This document shows positions 17,633-26,781 of a stretch of DNA of 64,000 nt, in pieces; positions within the stretch are counted from its first letter, which is position 1, and every line of letters starts with the position of its first letter. The stretch spans positions 42,237 through 106,236 of the forward strand of contig CAJTBO010000015.1 in NCBI GenBank assembly GCA_910573755.1, given 5' to 3'. A program made the position numbers and the translations under genes. Source of the DNA: Lachnospiraceae bacterium (GTDB taxonomy: Bacteria; Bacillota; Clostridia; Lachnospirales; Lachnospiraceae). The notes under the pieces are model-generated. The model saw only the letters and a list, made by a program, of their open reading frames with translations, was not told the origin of the DNA and did not search any database.

Positions 17633-19159
17633 ATGAACAGTTCAATTATTCGATATATTCTGGGAAGTGTGTTAAAAATAGAGGCGGTCCTTTTACTGCT
17701 GCCCTGTATTGTATCTGTATGTTACAGGGAAACGGCGGGGCTGTCCTATCTTCTGGTGTCGGCTGCCTGTCTGGTCCTGGGGCTTGCGATGACCTTCAAA
17801 AAACCGAAGGACACGGTTTATTATTTGAAGGAAGGCTGTGTCACGACGGCGCTGAGCTGGATATTTTTAAGTTTTTTCGGGGCCCTTCCCTTTTGGATAT
17901 CCGGGGAGATCCCGTCATTGACAGACGCCCTGTTTGAGACGGTTTCCGGTTTTACGACGACAGGGGCGAGTATTTTGGAGGATGTGGAGGTGCTTTCCCA
18001 TACGGCGCTTTTCTGGCGCAGTTTTACCCACTGGATCGGAGGAATGGGCGTGCTGGTGTTTCTTCTTGCCATTATTTCCTTGAACGGCGGCTCTCAGGTA
18101 AACCTGCTGCGGGCGGAGAGCCCGGGACCCTCTGTGGGAAAGCTGGTGCCGAAGATGAAGCATACCGCCAGGATCCTGTATCTGATCTATCTGGGGCTGA
18201 CGGCGATAGAAGTCATTCTGCTGCTGGCCGGGCGGATGCCGCTGTTTGATGCGCTGACCACCAGTTTCGGGACGGCGGGAACCGGCGGCTTCGGCATTAA
18301 GGAGGACAGTATCGGCGGCTATTCCCCGTACCTGCAGTGGATCGTGACCATTTTTATGATCGCCTTCGGCGTGAATTTCAACGCTTACTATTTTATATTG
18401 TTCCACAATGTGAAAAAGGCGCTTCATATGGAAGAAGTGCGCTGTTATCTGGGGATTATTGCGGCGGCGATCGCCGTTTTGATGGCGGATACCATAAAGA
18501 TCTACGGAAGCTTTTTTACCGCGCTGCGGCATTCCGCCTTTCAGGTGGGTTCCATTATCACCACCACCGGTTTTTCCACGGCGGATTTTGATCTCTGGTC
18601 CCAGACCAGCAAGACGGTGCTGGTGCTGCTGATGTTTATCGGCGCCTGCGCGGGCAGTACCGGGGGCGGCATCAAGGTGTCCCGGTTTGTGATCCTGATC
18701 AAGACGATCGGGAAGGAACTGAATTCCTATATCCACCCCAGAAGCATCAAGAAGATCACCTTTGACGACAGACCGCTGGAACATGAGGTGATGCGTTCTA
18801 CGAATGTTTATTTCGTAACATTTGTTATTTTATTTTCCTTTTCCGTCCTGCTCGTATCAATAGAGGGGTGGGACATGACAACGAGTTTTACGGCGGTGGC
18901 GGCAACTATAAACAATATCGGGCCGGGACTGGAACTGGTAGGGCCGAGCAGGAACTTCGCATTTTTTTCTCCCGTGTCCAAGTATGTGCTGATCTTTGAT
19001 ATGCTGGCGGGGCGTCTGGAGCTGTTTCCGCTGCTGATCCTGTTCCATCCGGCTATCTGGAAGGATATGTATGCGCATAAGAGCGCGATGAGAAGACTGA
19101 AAGCAAGAAGGCAGAAAAAAAATGGAGAGACGGAAAACAAAACGTTACGGCGTAAATAA
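17633..19159 (+). CDS. trkH: Trk potassium channel subunit TrkH
   Basis: A 508-residue polytopic membrane protein, the pore partner of TrkA. The four filter segments of the superfamily are visible: SGFTTTGAS, GTAGTGGFG, ITTTGFSTAD and TINNIGPGL, each followed by a helix. The conserved HWIGGMGVLVFLLAI and GSTGGGIKVSR segments are also present. The basic C-terminal tail overlaps the start of ktrB by 38 bases, so trkA-trkH-ktrB are likely one transcript. Confidence 0.95.
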   Translation: MNSSIIRYILGSVLKIEAVLLLLPCIVSVCYRETAGLSYLLVSAACLVLGLAMTFKKPKDTVYYLKEGCVTTALSWIFLSFFGALPFWISGEIPSLTDALFETVSGFTTTGASILEDVEVLSHTALFWRSFTHWIGGMGVLVFLLAIISLNGGSQVNLLRAESPGPSVGKLVPKMKHTARILYLIYLGLTAIEVILLLAGRMPLFDALTTSFGTAGTGGFGIKEDSIGGYSPYLQWIVTIFMIAFGVNFNAYYFILFHNVKKALHMEEVRCYLGIIAAAIAVLMADTIKIYGSFFTALRHSAFQVGSIITTTGFSTADFDLWSQTSKTVLVLLMFIGACAGSTGGGIKVSRFVILIKTIGKELNSYIHPRSIKKITFDDRPLEHEVMRSTNVYFVTFVILFSFSVLLVSIEGWDMTTSFTAVAATINNIGPGLELVGPSRNFAFFSPVSKYVLIFDMLAGRLELFPLLILFHPAIWKDMYAHKSAMRRLKARRQKKNGETENKTLRRK

Positions 19160-20471
19160 AACAAGAACGATCGCGCTGAATTTTATGGCGATCATTTTCA
19201 TAGGCGCCTGCCTTCTGACGCTGCCTGTTTCTTCGAGAAGCGGACAGTGGACGGATTTTATGACGGCGCTGTTTACCGCCACCAGTGCTTCCTGCGTGAC
19301 AGGGCTTGTGCTGGTGGATACGTTCAGCCACTGGTCGGTTTTCGGGCAGATCCTGATCCTGATCCTGATCCAGATCGGCGGCCTGGGGACCATAGCCATC
19401 CGGATCCTGGTGGCGACGTTTCTGCGGCGCAATATCACGCTGAAATCAAGAAACCTGCTGCAGGAGTCCATCAACAGCCTGCAGATCGGCGGTATCGTGA
19501 GGCTGATCCGGCAGGCGCTGTTCGGCACGCTCTTTTTTGAGGGGGCGGGCGCTTTTGTGATGGCGTTTTATTTTGTGCCGAGGCTGGGATGGTACAGAGG
19601 GATCTATTACAGTATCTTTCATGCGGTCTCCGCTTTCTGTAATGCGGGATTCGACCTGATGGGCTATCAGGGGGAATATGTGTCCTTTGTCTCGGCGGTG
19701 GACCATCCGCTGATCAATATACCGATCATGCTGCTGATCATAATCGGCGGTCTCGGGTTTATCGTCTGGATGGATGTGTGGAAACAGAAGTTTTGTTTCA
19801 GAAAATACCAGTTTCATACAAAACTGGTGCTGACAACGACAGCAGTGCTTGTTTTCGGCGGTGCGGTGGTCTTCTGGCTCTTGGAATCGGAGGCCTCGAT
19901 GGCGGGGCTTTCCGTGAAGGGAAAGGTGTACGCTTCTCTGTTTGCCTCGGTGACGGCACGTACAGCCGGATTTAATACGGTGGATACGGCGCTGATGTCG
20001 GAGGGCGGGAAGCTGTTTAACACAATCCTGATGTTTATCGGCGGCAGCCCCGGCTCCACGGCGGGCGGCATCAAGACTACGTCCGCTGCGGTGATCTTTT
20101 TCTATATGCTGGCATATCTGCGGGGGAAGCACGGGGCGGAGGTGTTCGGCAGGCGGATCAGCGATGAGACGGTCCGGAAAGCGATAACGGTTTTTGTGCT
20201 GAACCTGTTTCTTGCGCTGAGCGCGATCCTGATCATAAACGGCGTGGAAAAGCTGCCTATGCTGGATCTGGTGTTTGAGTCCTTTTCAGCGATCGGGACC
20301 GTGGGGATGAGCACCGGCCTTACAAGGGATCTGGGAACGGTGGGACGCATCCTGATCATGATACTGATGTTTCTCGGAAGAGTGGGCAGTATGTCTTTTG
20401 CGTTCTCCTTCTATGAGAGAAAGCCGGTGCCGAAGGTGCAGCTGCCGGAGGTGGAGGTGCCTGTCGGGTGA
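19122..20471 (+). CDS. ktrB: Ktr-type potassium channel subunit KtrB
   Basis: A 449-residue pore protein of the same superfamily but of the shorter KtrB/NtpJ type. Filter segments are TATSASCVTGLVLVDT, VSAFCNAGFDL, TARTAGFNTVD and AIGTVGMSTGL. The QIGGLGTIAI and GGSPGSTAGGIKT segments are typical. Ktr channels are usually sodium-dependent and gated by the single-unit KtrA. The start lies inside the 3' end of trkH. Confidence 0.93.
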   Translation: MERRKTKRYGVNKTRTIALNFMAIIFIGACLLTLPVSSRSGQWTDFMTALFTATSASCVTGLVLVDTFSHWSVFGQILILILIQIGGLGTIAIRILVATFLRRNITLKSRNLLQESINSLQIGGIVRLIRQALFGTLFFEGAGAFVMAFYFVPRLGWYRGIYYSIFHAVSAFCNAGFDLMGYQGEYVSFVSAVDHPLINIPIMLLIIIGGLGFIVWMDVWKQKFCFRKYQFHTKLVLTTTAVLVFGGAVVFWLLESEASMAGLSVKGKVYASLFASVTARTAGFNTVDTALMSEGGKLFNTILMFIGGSPGSTAGGIKTTSAAVIFFYMLAYLRGKHGAEVFGRRISDETVRKAITVFVLNLFLALSAILIINGVEKLPMLDLVFESFSAIGTVGMSTGLTRDLGTVGRILIMILMFLGRVGSMSFAFSFYERKPVPKVQLPEVEVPVG

Positions 20472-20564
20472 GAGGGTTTTTTGTGAAGGACGGCAGTATT
20501 GGAGACAGATGAGGAATAGAACAGATATAATAAAACGGTTTGAAATAAAGTAAGGAGTACGGCT

Positions 20565-21221
20565 ATGAAATCAATTTTAATAATCGGGATGGGAAAGTTT
20601 GGGCATCATTTATGCCAGAATCTGGTGGATCTGGGGAATGAAGTGATGATCGTGGATACGAATCAGGCGGTGATGGACGATCTGATCCCCTTTGTGACAA
20701 GCGCGAAGATAGGGGACTGTACGAGCCCGGATGTGTTAAAGAGCCTGGGGGTGGGGAATTTTGATATCTGCTTTGTCTGTATCGGCACGAATTTCCAGAG
20801 TTCCCTCGAGATCACAAGCCAGCTTAAGGAGATGGGGGCGAAATACGTGGTCAGCAAGGCGAACCGGGATATCCATGCAAAGTTCCTGCTCCGGAACGGC
20901 GCGGATGAGGTGATCTATCCCGACCGTGACATCGCGGAGAAGGCGGCGATGAAGTTCAGTGCCAACCATGTGTTTGATTATATTGAATTGACACCGGAAT
21001 ATTCAATCTTCGAGATTCCGACGATCCAGGCATGGCACGGAAAGACCATTCTGGAAGTGAACTGCCGGGCGAAATATCATATCAATATCATCGGGGTTAA
21101 GGCGCAGGGGAGAACAAGCCTTCTGCCGGGGCCCGATTATGTGTTTGATAAGGATGTACATCTGCTGGTGCTTGGACACAACAAGGATGTGGACAGACTG
21201 CTGAAAAAAATCAGGGATTAA
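20565..21221 (+). CDS. ktrA: Ktr potassium uptake gating subunit KtrA
   Basis: A 218-residue single RCK protein with the nucleotide-binding motif IIGMGKFGHHLCQNL at the start and a TrkA-C domain at about 140-218. KtrA rings bind ATP/ADP or, for related proteins, cyclic di-AMP to control KtrB. AAGGAG precedes the ATG. It lies 93 bases after ktrB; a TATAAT at 20526-20531 without a convincing -35 may provide separate transcription. Confidence 0.94.
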   Translation: MKSILIIGMGKFGHHLCQNLVDLGNEVMIVDTNQAVMDDLIPFVTSAKIGDCTSPDVLKSLGVGNFDICFVCIGTNFQSSLEITSQLKEMGAKYVVSKANRDIHAKFLLRNGADEVIYPDRDIAEKAAMKFSANHVFDYIELTPEYSIFEIPTIQAWHGKTILEVNCRAKYHINIIGVKAQGRTSLLPGPDYVFDKDVHLLVLGHNKDVDRLLKKIRD

Positions 21222-21243
21222 TATGGAAATGAGGGAAAACAGG

Positions 21244-21981
21244 ATGCGGCTCAATAAGTTTCTTTCCTCTCACGGGGTATGTTCCAGACGGGAAGCGGAT
21301 AAACTCATTATGCAGGGAAAGGTGACGGTAAACGGTGCGCCCGGCGGGACGGGGCAGAGCGTGTCTAAGGAGGATATCGTGACGGTCGGCGGCGAGCGGA
21401 TTTTTGGCGAAAGAGAGCCTGTGGTGCTTGCCTATCACAAACCGGCAGGGGTGACCTGTTCCGGGAAGGATGCCCATGCGGAGAAACTGATCACGGATAT
21501 GATCGACTATCCGGTGCGGCTGACCTATGCGGGACGGCTGGATAAGGATTCCACCGGGCTGATCCTGATGACCAATGACGGTGATCTGATCGATGCCATG
21601 ATGCGCGGCGCAAACCGGCATGAAAAGGAATATATTGTCACTGTAAAAAGGGAGATCACGCCTGATTTTCTGGAGAACATGGCGCAGGGGGTGTATCTGA
21701 AGGATCTGCATATCCGCACCAGAAAATGCCGGCTCAGACAGATGGATGAGCGTACCTTTTCCATCGTTCTGACGCAGGGGTTGAACAAACAGATCCGGAG
21801 AATGTGCAAAGCCTGCGGGAATCCGACGGCTTCCATTAAAAGGGTGCGGATCATGAACATTCTGCTCGGGGACCTTCCGGAAAACGAATGGCGGGAAATC
21901 AAAGGGGGAGAAAAGCAAAGGCTTTATGAATTATCAGGAAAAAAGAGCAAAAATGCAGGAACTGGCGGGAAAGCTGAATGA
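21244..21981 (+). CDS. RsuA/RluB/RluF-family rRNA pseudouridine synthase
   Basis: A 245-residue enzyme with an N-terminal S4 RNA-binding domain (MRLNKFLSSHGVCSRREADKLI) and the pseudouridine synthase domain with the catalytic aspartate in AGRLDKDSTGLILMTNDGD. The IRRMCKACG segment resembles RluF (23S position 2604), but RluB/RsuA-type specificity cannot be excluded. I chose the ATG at 21244 because the family starts with MRLxKFL and GAGGG lies upstream; an ATG at 21223 adds seven residues. The 3' end overlaps ligA by 56 bases. Confidence 0.9.
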   Translation: MRLNKFLSSHGVCSRREADKLIMQGKVTVNGAPGGTGQSVSKEDIVTVGGERIFGEREPVVLAYHKPAGVTCSGKDAHAEKLITDMIDYPVRLTYAGRLDKDSTGLILMTNDGDLIDAMMRGANRHEKEYIVTVKREITPDFLENMAQGVYLKDLHIRTRKCRLRQMDERTFSIVLTQGLNKQIRRMCKACGNPTASIKRVRIMNILLGDLPENEWREIKGGEKQRLYELSGKKSKNAGTGGKAE

Positions 21982-23914
21982 GGCTTCCAGAGCCTATTAT
22001 GCGGAAGATAAGGAGATCATCAGTAATCTTGAATATGACAGGTTGTATGACGAATTGCAGGCGTTGGAGAAAGAGACCGGCGTTGTGCTGGCGGGGAGCC
22101 CTACGGTGAAGGTAGGGTTTGAGGCGGTGGAGGAGCTGCCGAAGGAGCGCCATGAGCGTCCGATGCTGTCCCTTGACAAGACGAAGGACCGTGAGGAGCT
22201 GGCAGAGTGGCTGCAGGGAAAAGAGGGACTCCTCAGCTGGAAACTGGACGGGCTGACGATTGTGCTGACCTATCAGGACGGAAAGCTTTTAAAGGCAGTC
22301 ACCCGGGGAAACGGTGAGATCGGGGAAGTGATCACGGGAAATGCAAAGGTGTTTAAAAATATCCCGCTGCAGATCTCCTATACGGGGGAACTGATACTGA
22401 GAGGGGAGGCGGTGATCACCTATTCCGATTTTGAGAGGATGAATGAGGAGATCGTGGATGTTTCCGCGCGGTATAAAAACCCGAGAAATCTCTGCAGCGG
22501 ATCGGTCAGACAGCTTGACAACCGGATCGCGGCGGAGCGGAATATCCGGTTTTATGCCTTCGGTCTCGTCAAAGCAGGGGGTGTGGACTTTGAAAACAGC
22601 AGGGAAAAAGAGTTTATATTTCTGGCGGAGCAGGGATTTGAGGTGGTGGAATACCGGAAGGTAACGCCCGAAACCGTGGCGGAGACAATAGCATATTATG
22701 AGAAGAAGATAGAACAATATGATATTCCCTCAGACGGACTGGTGCTGACCTATGACGATATCGCTTACGGAGAGTCTCTGGGGGCGACTTCCAAATTCCC
22801 GCGCAATTCCATTGCTTTTAAATGGCAGGATGAGATCCGGGAGACCAGGCTTCTGGAGATCGAGTGGAGTCCGAGCAGAACGGGGCTGATCAATCCGGTG
22901 GCGATCTTTCAGCCGGTGGAACTGGAGGGAACCACCGTGAGCCGGGCTTCCGTGCATAATATCAGCATTCTGCGGGCGCTGAAGCTGGGGCCGGGAGACC
23001 GGATCACGGTCTATAAGGCAAATATGATCATTCCCCAGATTGCGGAAAATTTAACGGGCAGCGATACGCTCGAGATCCCGGAGCATTGTCCGGCATGCGG
23101 CGGCAGGACGGAGGTCCGTCAGGTGGCGGATGCCATGTCCCTGTACTGTACAAACAGCGAATGTGCCGCAAAAAAGATCAAATCCTTTGCCCATCTGGTG
23201 AGCCGGGATGCGCTGAATATCGACGGTCTTTCGGAAGCAACGCTGGAGAAATTCATCGGGAAGGGCTTTATCCATGAATTTGCGGATATCTTTCATCTGG
23301 AACGGTATCAGGAGGAGATCGTGGAGATGGAGGGCTTTGGCGAGAAGTCCTATCAGAAACTGATCGGGGGAAAAACGGCGGACGGAAAAGCGGCGAGTAT
23401 CGATGCAGCCAGACATACGACGCTGCCGCGGTTTCTGTATGCGCTGGGCATTGCCGGGATCGGGCTGGCAAACGCCAAGATGATCTGCCGGGAATTCGGG
23501 GATGACTTTGAACAGATGCTGCAGGCGGATGCGGAGCGTCTGGCGGAGATAGACGGGGTGGGAGGCGTGCTGGCGGAAGCTTTTGTCTCCTATTTTCAGG
23601 ATGCGGAGAATCTGAGGAAAGCCAGAGCGCTTTATCAGGAGTTGTCGATCGAGAAGCGGGAGCAGGCGGAGGAAGGGGATTTAAACGGTAAGAGCTTTGT
23701 GATCACCGGAAGCCTTACCCGGTATGAAAACCGGGACGCCATGAAAGAAGCCATTGAAGCAAAGGGCGGCAGGGTGACAGGCAGTGTAACGAAGAAAACG
23801 GTATGCCTGATCAATAATGACATCAATTCCGCGTCTTCTAAAAATAAGAAGGCGAAGGAACTGGGGATTCCGATCATGACGGAAGAGGATTTTATTGCAG
23901 AGTATATGGAATAG
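21926..23914 (+). CDS. ligA: NAD-dependent DNA ligase LigA
   Basis: LigA seals nicks in replication and repair using NAD. The 662-residue protein has, in order, the Ia domain (YYAEDKEIISNLEYDRLYDEL), the adenylation domain with nucleophile lysine in SWKLDGLTIV (near 107), an OB fold, a zinc finger (CPACGG and CTNSEC, four cysteines), helix-hairpin-helix repeats (GIAGIGLANAKMI, EIDGVGGVLAEAF) and a C-terminal BRCT domain (GKSFVITGSL). All parts are present. It overlaps the upstream gene in another frame. Confidence 0.97.
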   Translation: MNYQEKRAKMQELAGKLNEASRAYYAEDKEIISNLEYDRLYDELQALEKETGVVLAGSPTVKVGFEAVEELPKERHERPMLSLDKTKDREELAEWLQGKEGLLSWKLDGLTIVLTYQDGKLLKAVTRGNGEIGEVITGNAKVFKNIPLQISYTGELILRGEAVITYSDFERMNEEIVDVSARYKNPRNLCSGSVRQLDNRIAAERNIRFYAFGLVKAGGVDFENSREKEFIFLAEQGFEVVEYRKVTPETVAETIAYYEKKIEQYDIPSDGLVLTYDDIAYGESLGATSKFPRNSIAFKWQDEIRETRLLEIEWSPSRTGLINPVAIFQPVELEGTTVSRASVHNISILRALKLGPGDRITVYKANMIIPQIAENLTGSDTLEIPEHCPACGGRTEVRQVADAMSLYCTNSECAAKKIKSFAHLVSRDALNIDGLSEATLEKFIGKGFIHEFADIFHLERYQEEIVEMEGFGEKSYQKLIGGKTADGKAASIDAARHTTLPRFLYALGIAGIGLANAKMICREFGDDFEQMLQADAERLAEIDGVGGVLAEAFVSYFQDAENLRKARALYQELSIEKREQAEEGDLNGKSFVITGSLTRYENRDAMKEAIEAKGGRVTGSVTKKTVCLINNDINSASSKNKKAKELGIPIMTEEDFIAEYME

Positions 23915-24004
23915 CATAACGAGTGTTATGATATAGTGCGGAGTGAAATGTCTTTACAGGCAAAATGCATGAAGGGCAGAGCGCAAGCGATTGAAGTATA
24001 TAAC

Positions 24005-24211
24005 AGGCAGGACAGCGGCGGGTTCCTGCGGGTATCCGGTAAACAGAAAAACAGACCGGAAGCGAATGAAGCGCATAGCGGGCAGGACAGCGGCAGGTTC
24101 CTGCGGGTATCCGGTAAACAGAAAGACAGACCGGAAGCGAATGAAGCGCATAGCAGGCAGGACAGCGGCGGGTTCCCGCGGGTATCCGATTAACAGAAAA
24201 ACAAACAAGAA
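24005..24211 (+). repeat. 75-bp tandem repeat between ligA and metA
   Basis: Two full 75-bp units (24005-24079, 24080-24154) differ at only a few positions. A third, truncated unit runs from 24155 to about 24211. A diverged tail of an earlier unit is visible before 24005. Because 75 is divisible by three, several frames stay open on both strands, but none has a ribosome binding site or family-like product, so I read this as non-coding. Confidence 0.88.
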
Positions 24212-24229
24212 GCATCAGGAGATGAGATT

Positions 24230-25186
24230 ATGCCAATCAGAGTACAGAATGATCTTCCCGCAAAGGAGATACTGGAAAATGAAAATATATTTGTGATGGC
24301 GGAACAGCGCGCCATGTCTCAGGATATCAGGGCGCTGCAGGTATGCATTTTAAATCTGATGCCGTTAAAACAGGATACGGAACTGCAGATTCTGCGCGCT
24401 TTTTCCAATACGCCGCTGCAGGTGGATGTGACGTTTCTGATGGTAAAAGGACATACTTCCCTGAATACATCGGCAAATCATTTAAACACTTTTTATGTGA
24501 CGATGGATGAGATCAGAAAGAAAAATTTTGACGGCATGATCATCACCGGGGCGCCGTTGGAAGAGATTCCCTTTGAAGAAGTGGACTACTGGGAGGAACT
24601 TTGTGATATCATGGAATGGACAAAAACCCATGTGACCAGTACGTTGCATATCTGCTGGGGATCTCAGGCGGCGCTGTATTATCATTACGGTCTGCCCAAA
24701 AGGGATCTGCCCCAAAAACTGTTCGGCGTCTATCCTCACCGGGTATCGAACCGGAAAGTACCGCTTGTGCGCGGGTTTGACGATATTTTTTATGCGCCCC
24801 ACAGCCGCCATACGGAAACACCCGCGGATCAGATCAAAGCCTGCCGGAAGCTGAAAGTGCTGGCGGAATCGGAGGAGGCGGGGGTGTTTCTGGCGATCTC
24901 AAGAGACGGCAGACAGATCTTTGTGCAGGGGCATCCGGAGTATGACAGGGTGACGCTGCATAACGAGTATATGCGGGATCTGAATAGGGGGCTGGATATT
25001 CATCTGCCTTTTAATTATTATCCGGCGGATGACTGTACGAAAAAGCCGATGATGGAATGGCGGTCGCACTGTAATACGCTTTATAGCAACTGGTTAAATT
25101 ACTATGTTTATCAGAATACACCGTATCTGCTTGACGAGATCGGGTTTAAGACGATGGAGGAGTGCACGATCGAGGAGAATGAGTAG
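24230..25186 (+). CDS. metAA: Homoserine O-acetyltransferase (MetA family)
   Basis: MetA-family enzymes acylate homoserine in methionine synthesis. The 318-residue protein has the catalytic cysteine at 142 ([12 protein letters not shown]) and H235 and E237 in QGHPEYDR. Residue 111 is glutamate (TGAPLEE). In characterised homologues Glu111 gives acetyl-CoA use and Gly111 succinyl-CoA use, so an acetyltransferase is inferred even though the fold is that of the succinyltransferase. GGAGATG-type ribosome binding sequence precedes the ATG. It is preceded by the 75-bp repeats and not obviously in an operon. Confidence 0.94.
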   Translation: MPIRVQNDLPAKEILENENIFVMAEQRAMSQDIRALQVCILNLMPLKQDTELQILRAFSNTPLQVDVTFLMVKGHTSLNTSANHLNTFYVTMDEIRKKNFDGMIITGAPLEEIPFEEVDYWEELCDIMEWTKTHVTSTLHICWGSQAALYYHYGLPKRDLPQKLFGVYPHRVSNRKVPLVRGFDDIFYAPHSRHTETPADQIKACRKLKVLAESEEAGVFLAISRDGRQIFVQGHPEYDRVTLHNEYMRDLNRGLDIHLPFNYYPADDCTKKPMMEWRSHCNTLYSNWLNYYVYQNTPYLLDEIGFKTMEECTIEENE

Positions 25187-25281
25187 GACAGGATATTTAT
25201 GACAGGTCAGGCATAACAGACAAAAAGATATGATCAGAGAAGAATTTCCGATAGAGTATTATAAAAAACGGAGACGATTAT

Positions 25282-25911
25282 ATGATGACAAGGGAACAGA
25301 ACATATTTCTGGCAAAGAAAACTTTCGTGGAACTGGTGTATAATACAGCGTATATAGAGGGCTGCAATGTAACCTTTCCGCAGACACAGACGATTATTGA
25401 CGGTGCGATGGTCAATGGCGTAACAGTGGATGATATACAGACTGTTTTGAATTTACGGGATGCATGGAGATTTTGTATAGAGACGGTGGATGCAGAACTT
25501 ACACTGGGGTATATATGTAAAATTAATGAGTATATATCAAGAAATGAGAGTCTGCAGTGGGGAGTACTCAGAAACGGGAGAGTCGGTGTAGGAGATTTTA
25601 TCCCTTCTGTTCCGGAGAAGGAAAATGTGTTGAAAGAACTGGAAAGGATCGGAAGTATAAAAGAGCCGGTGGAAAGGGCATTGGATTATTTTGCGTATGG
25701 CTGCAAGCAGCAGTTGTTTTGGGACGGCAATAAGAGAACTTCAACGATCGTGGCAAGCAAGATATTGATAGAGGCGGGGGAAGGTATTCTGACGATCGGA
25801 AAAGAAAACGCGGAAGAGTTTAATACCGTATTGTATAACTGGTATTTAAAAGATGAGTTGCAGCCGCTGAAAGATTGTCTTGGAAAATGTATCAGAACAT
25901 TGGAATTATAA
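25282..25911 (+). CDS. Fic-domain protein with glutamine in place of the catalytic histidine
   Basis: A 209-residue protein of the Fic superfamily, whose active members transfer AMP or other groups to target proteins. The core motif normally reads HxFxDGNKR; here it is QLFWDGNKRT, with Q144 at the histidine position. Phe, Asp-Gly-Asn and Lys-Arg are kept. Near the N-terminus T22-x-x-x-E26-G27 (TAYIEG) matches the inhibitory helix motif (S/T)xxxE(G/N). The flap segment NGRVGVGDFIPSVP is also present. Without the general base, normal AMP transfer is not expected; a non-catalytic or altered activity is possible. The next, frameshifted gene begins 13 bases later. Confidence 0.88.
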   Translation: MMTREQNIFLAKKTFVELVYNTAYIEGCNVTFPQTQTIIDGAMVNGVTVDDIQTVLNLRDAWRFCIETVDAELTLGYICKINEYISRNESLQWGVLRNGRVGVGDFIPSVPEKENVLKELERIGSIKEPVERALDYFAYGCKQQLFWDGNKRTSTIVASKILIEAGEGILTIGKENAEEFNTVLYNWYLKDELQPLKDCLGKCIRTLEL

Positions 25912-25924
25912 AGGAGAGGAGAGT

Positions 25925-26354
25925 ATGCCTGTTTACGAAGCGGAAAATTATGAAAAAGCGATAAAGCGGATTCAGGGAAAGATAGACGCGCTTCATATTA
26001 AACCGCATTTTTTTTAAAAAGGTGGGAAATGGCTGTGAGCATATGTTTGAAGGCTGCTGTCTTAACACGCTCGAAAGCAGCCCGTGTCAGAAACTGTCAG
26101 AACCCTTCATGCTTGAAAAATTCTGGCTTTGGGAAGGGGATGACAGGGTTGCGGACATTATAGAAGCTGAAATGGAAAATAAGGTCTGCAGAGGAAACAT
26201 GGGGGAGGTCTGGAATTTTACGGATGTGGGCGTCCAGCCCTGCTGTGAGCGGCAGGATTTTTTAGGATGGTTTGAACTGTGGCTGGATCATCAGGATGAA
26301 ACGGACTATTTTAAAGATTATGTATACGATGATGACAGTTCAGCCGAAGGCTGA
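25925..26354 (+). pseudogene. Frameshifted gene after fic, broken in a run of eight T
   Basis: A strong AAAGGAGAGGAG site precedes an ATG at 25925 that opens only 30 codons (MPVYEAENYEKAIKRIQGKI...) and stops just after T8 at 26008-26015. The +1 frame continues without interruption to 26354 (KKVGNGCEHMFEGCC... DDSSAEG). Removing one T would give a single 142-residue protein. The joined product is acidic and cysteine-containing, and I do not recognise it. It may be a true mutation, a phase-variable switch or a sequencing error in the homopolymer. Confidence 0.65.
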
Positions 26355-26442
26355 AGTGCTGCGCAGGGCAAAAGCGGATCAGGAGCAGGTATTGGGTTTA
26401 TAACGATCAGGGATTTAAATATCAGGAAAGGGAAAAGGCAGT

Positions 26443-26781
26443 ATGTTTGAGAAATATACCCCGGTAACGGGCTGTCGGGAGATTCCCGAAGCAAAGCAGG
26501 ACAGAAAGGCGGCAAAGCGGATCGGGCAGTATCGTATCAGTCAAAAAGCCCTGTATTACGCGGATGGAACGTACATTCCGCTGGCGGATATCAGTGAGGT
26601 GAAGGTGGAGACAATGACTGTGACGACGAAAGGGTGCTGCGGCGTTGTGTTGAATGCACCGGCGCTGACGTTTATGGCAGGCGGCGCGAAAAGGCGGATC
26701 ATGACAGATTCGGAAAAGCAGACGGGGAAAATATATGAGGCTGTTACGGGACATCCGTTGGAAAGGAAGGCAATATCATGA
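26443..26781 (+). CDS. Small soluble protein, function unknown
   Basis: A 112-residue protein with a beta-rich middle (RIGQYRISQKALYYADGTYIPLADISEVKVETM) that resembles small PH-like or YcxB-type domains in pattern only. GGAAAGGGAAAAGG precedes the ATG. The stop overlaps the ATG of the large membrane protein gene (ATGA), so the two are coupled and probably work together. Family not recognised. Confidence 0.65.
   Translation: MFEKYTPVTGCREIPEAKQDRKAAKRIGQYRISQKALYYADGTYIPLADISEVKVETMTVTTKGCCGVVLNAPALTFMAGGAKRRIMTDSEKQTGKIYEAVTGHPLERKAIS

Noticed and set aside
20499..20531. A promoter for ktrA
   Set aside because: TATAAT is good, but the best -35 candidate (TTGGAG) is 21 bases away, too far for a standard sigma-A promoter.
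23936..24296. Repeat-containing open frames between ligA and metA as a repetitive protein
   Set aside because: Four frames on two strands are open at once because 75 is a multiple of three; none has a ribosome binding site or sensible composition.
24005..24458. The regular arrays as CRISPR loci
   Set aside because: The units are directly tandem without unique spacers of constant length, repeats are not palindromic in the CRISPR manner, and no cas genes are nearby.
25925..26017. The 30-residue frame after fic as a complete antitoxin peptide
   Set aside because: Restoring one base in the T8 run joins it to a long downstream frame, so a broken larger gene is the simpler reading.
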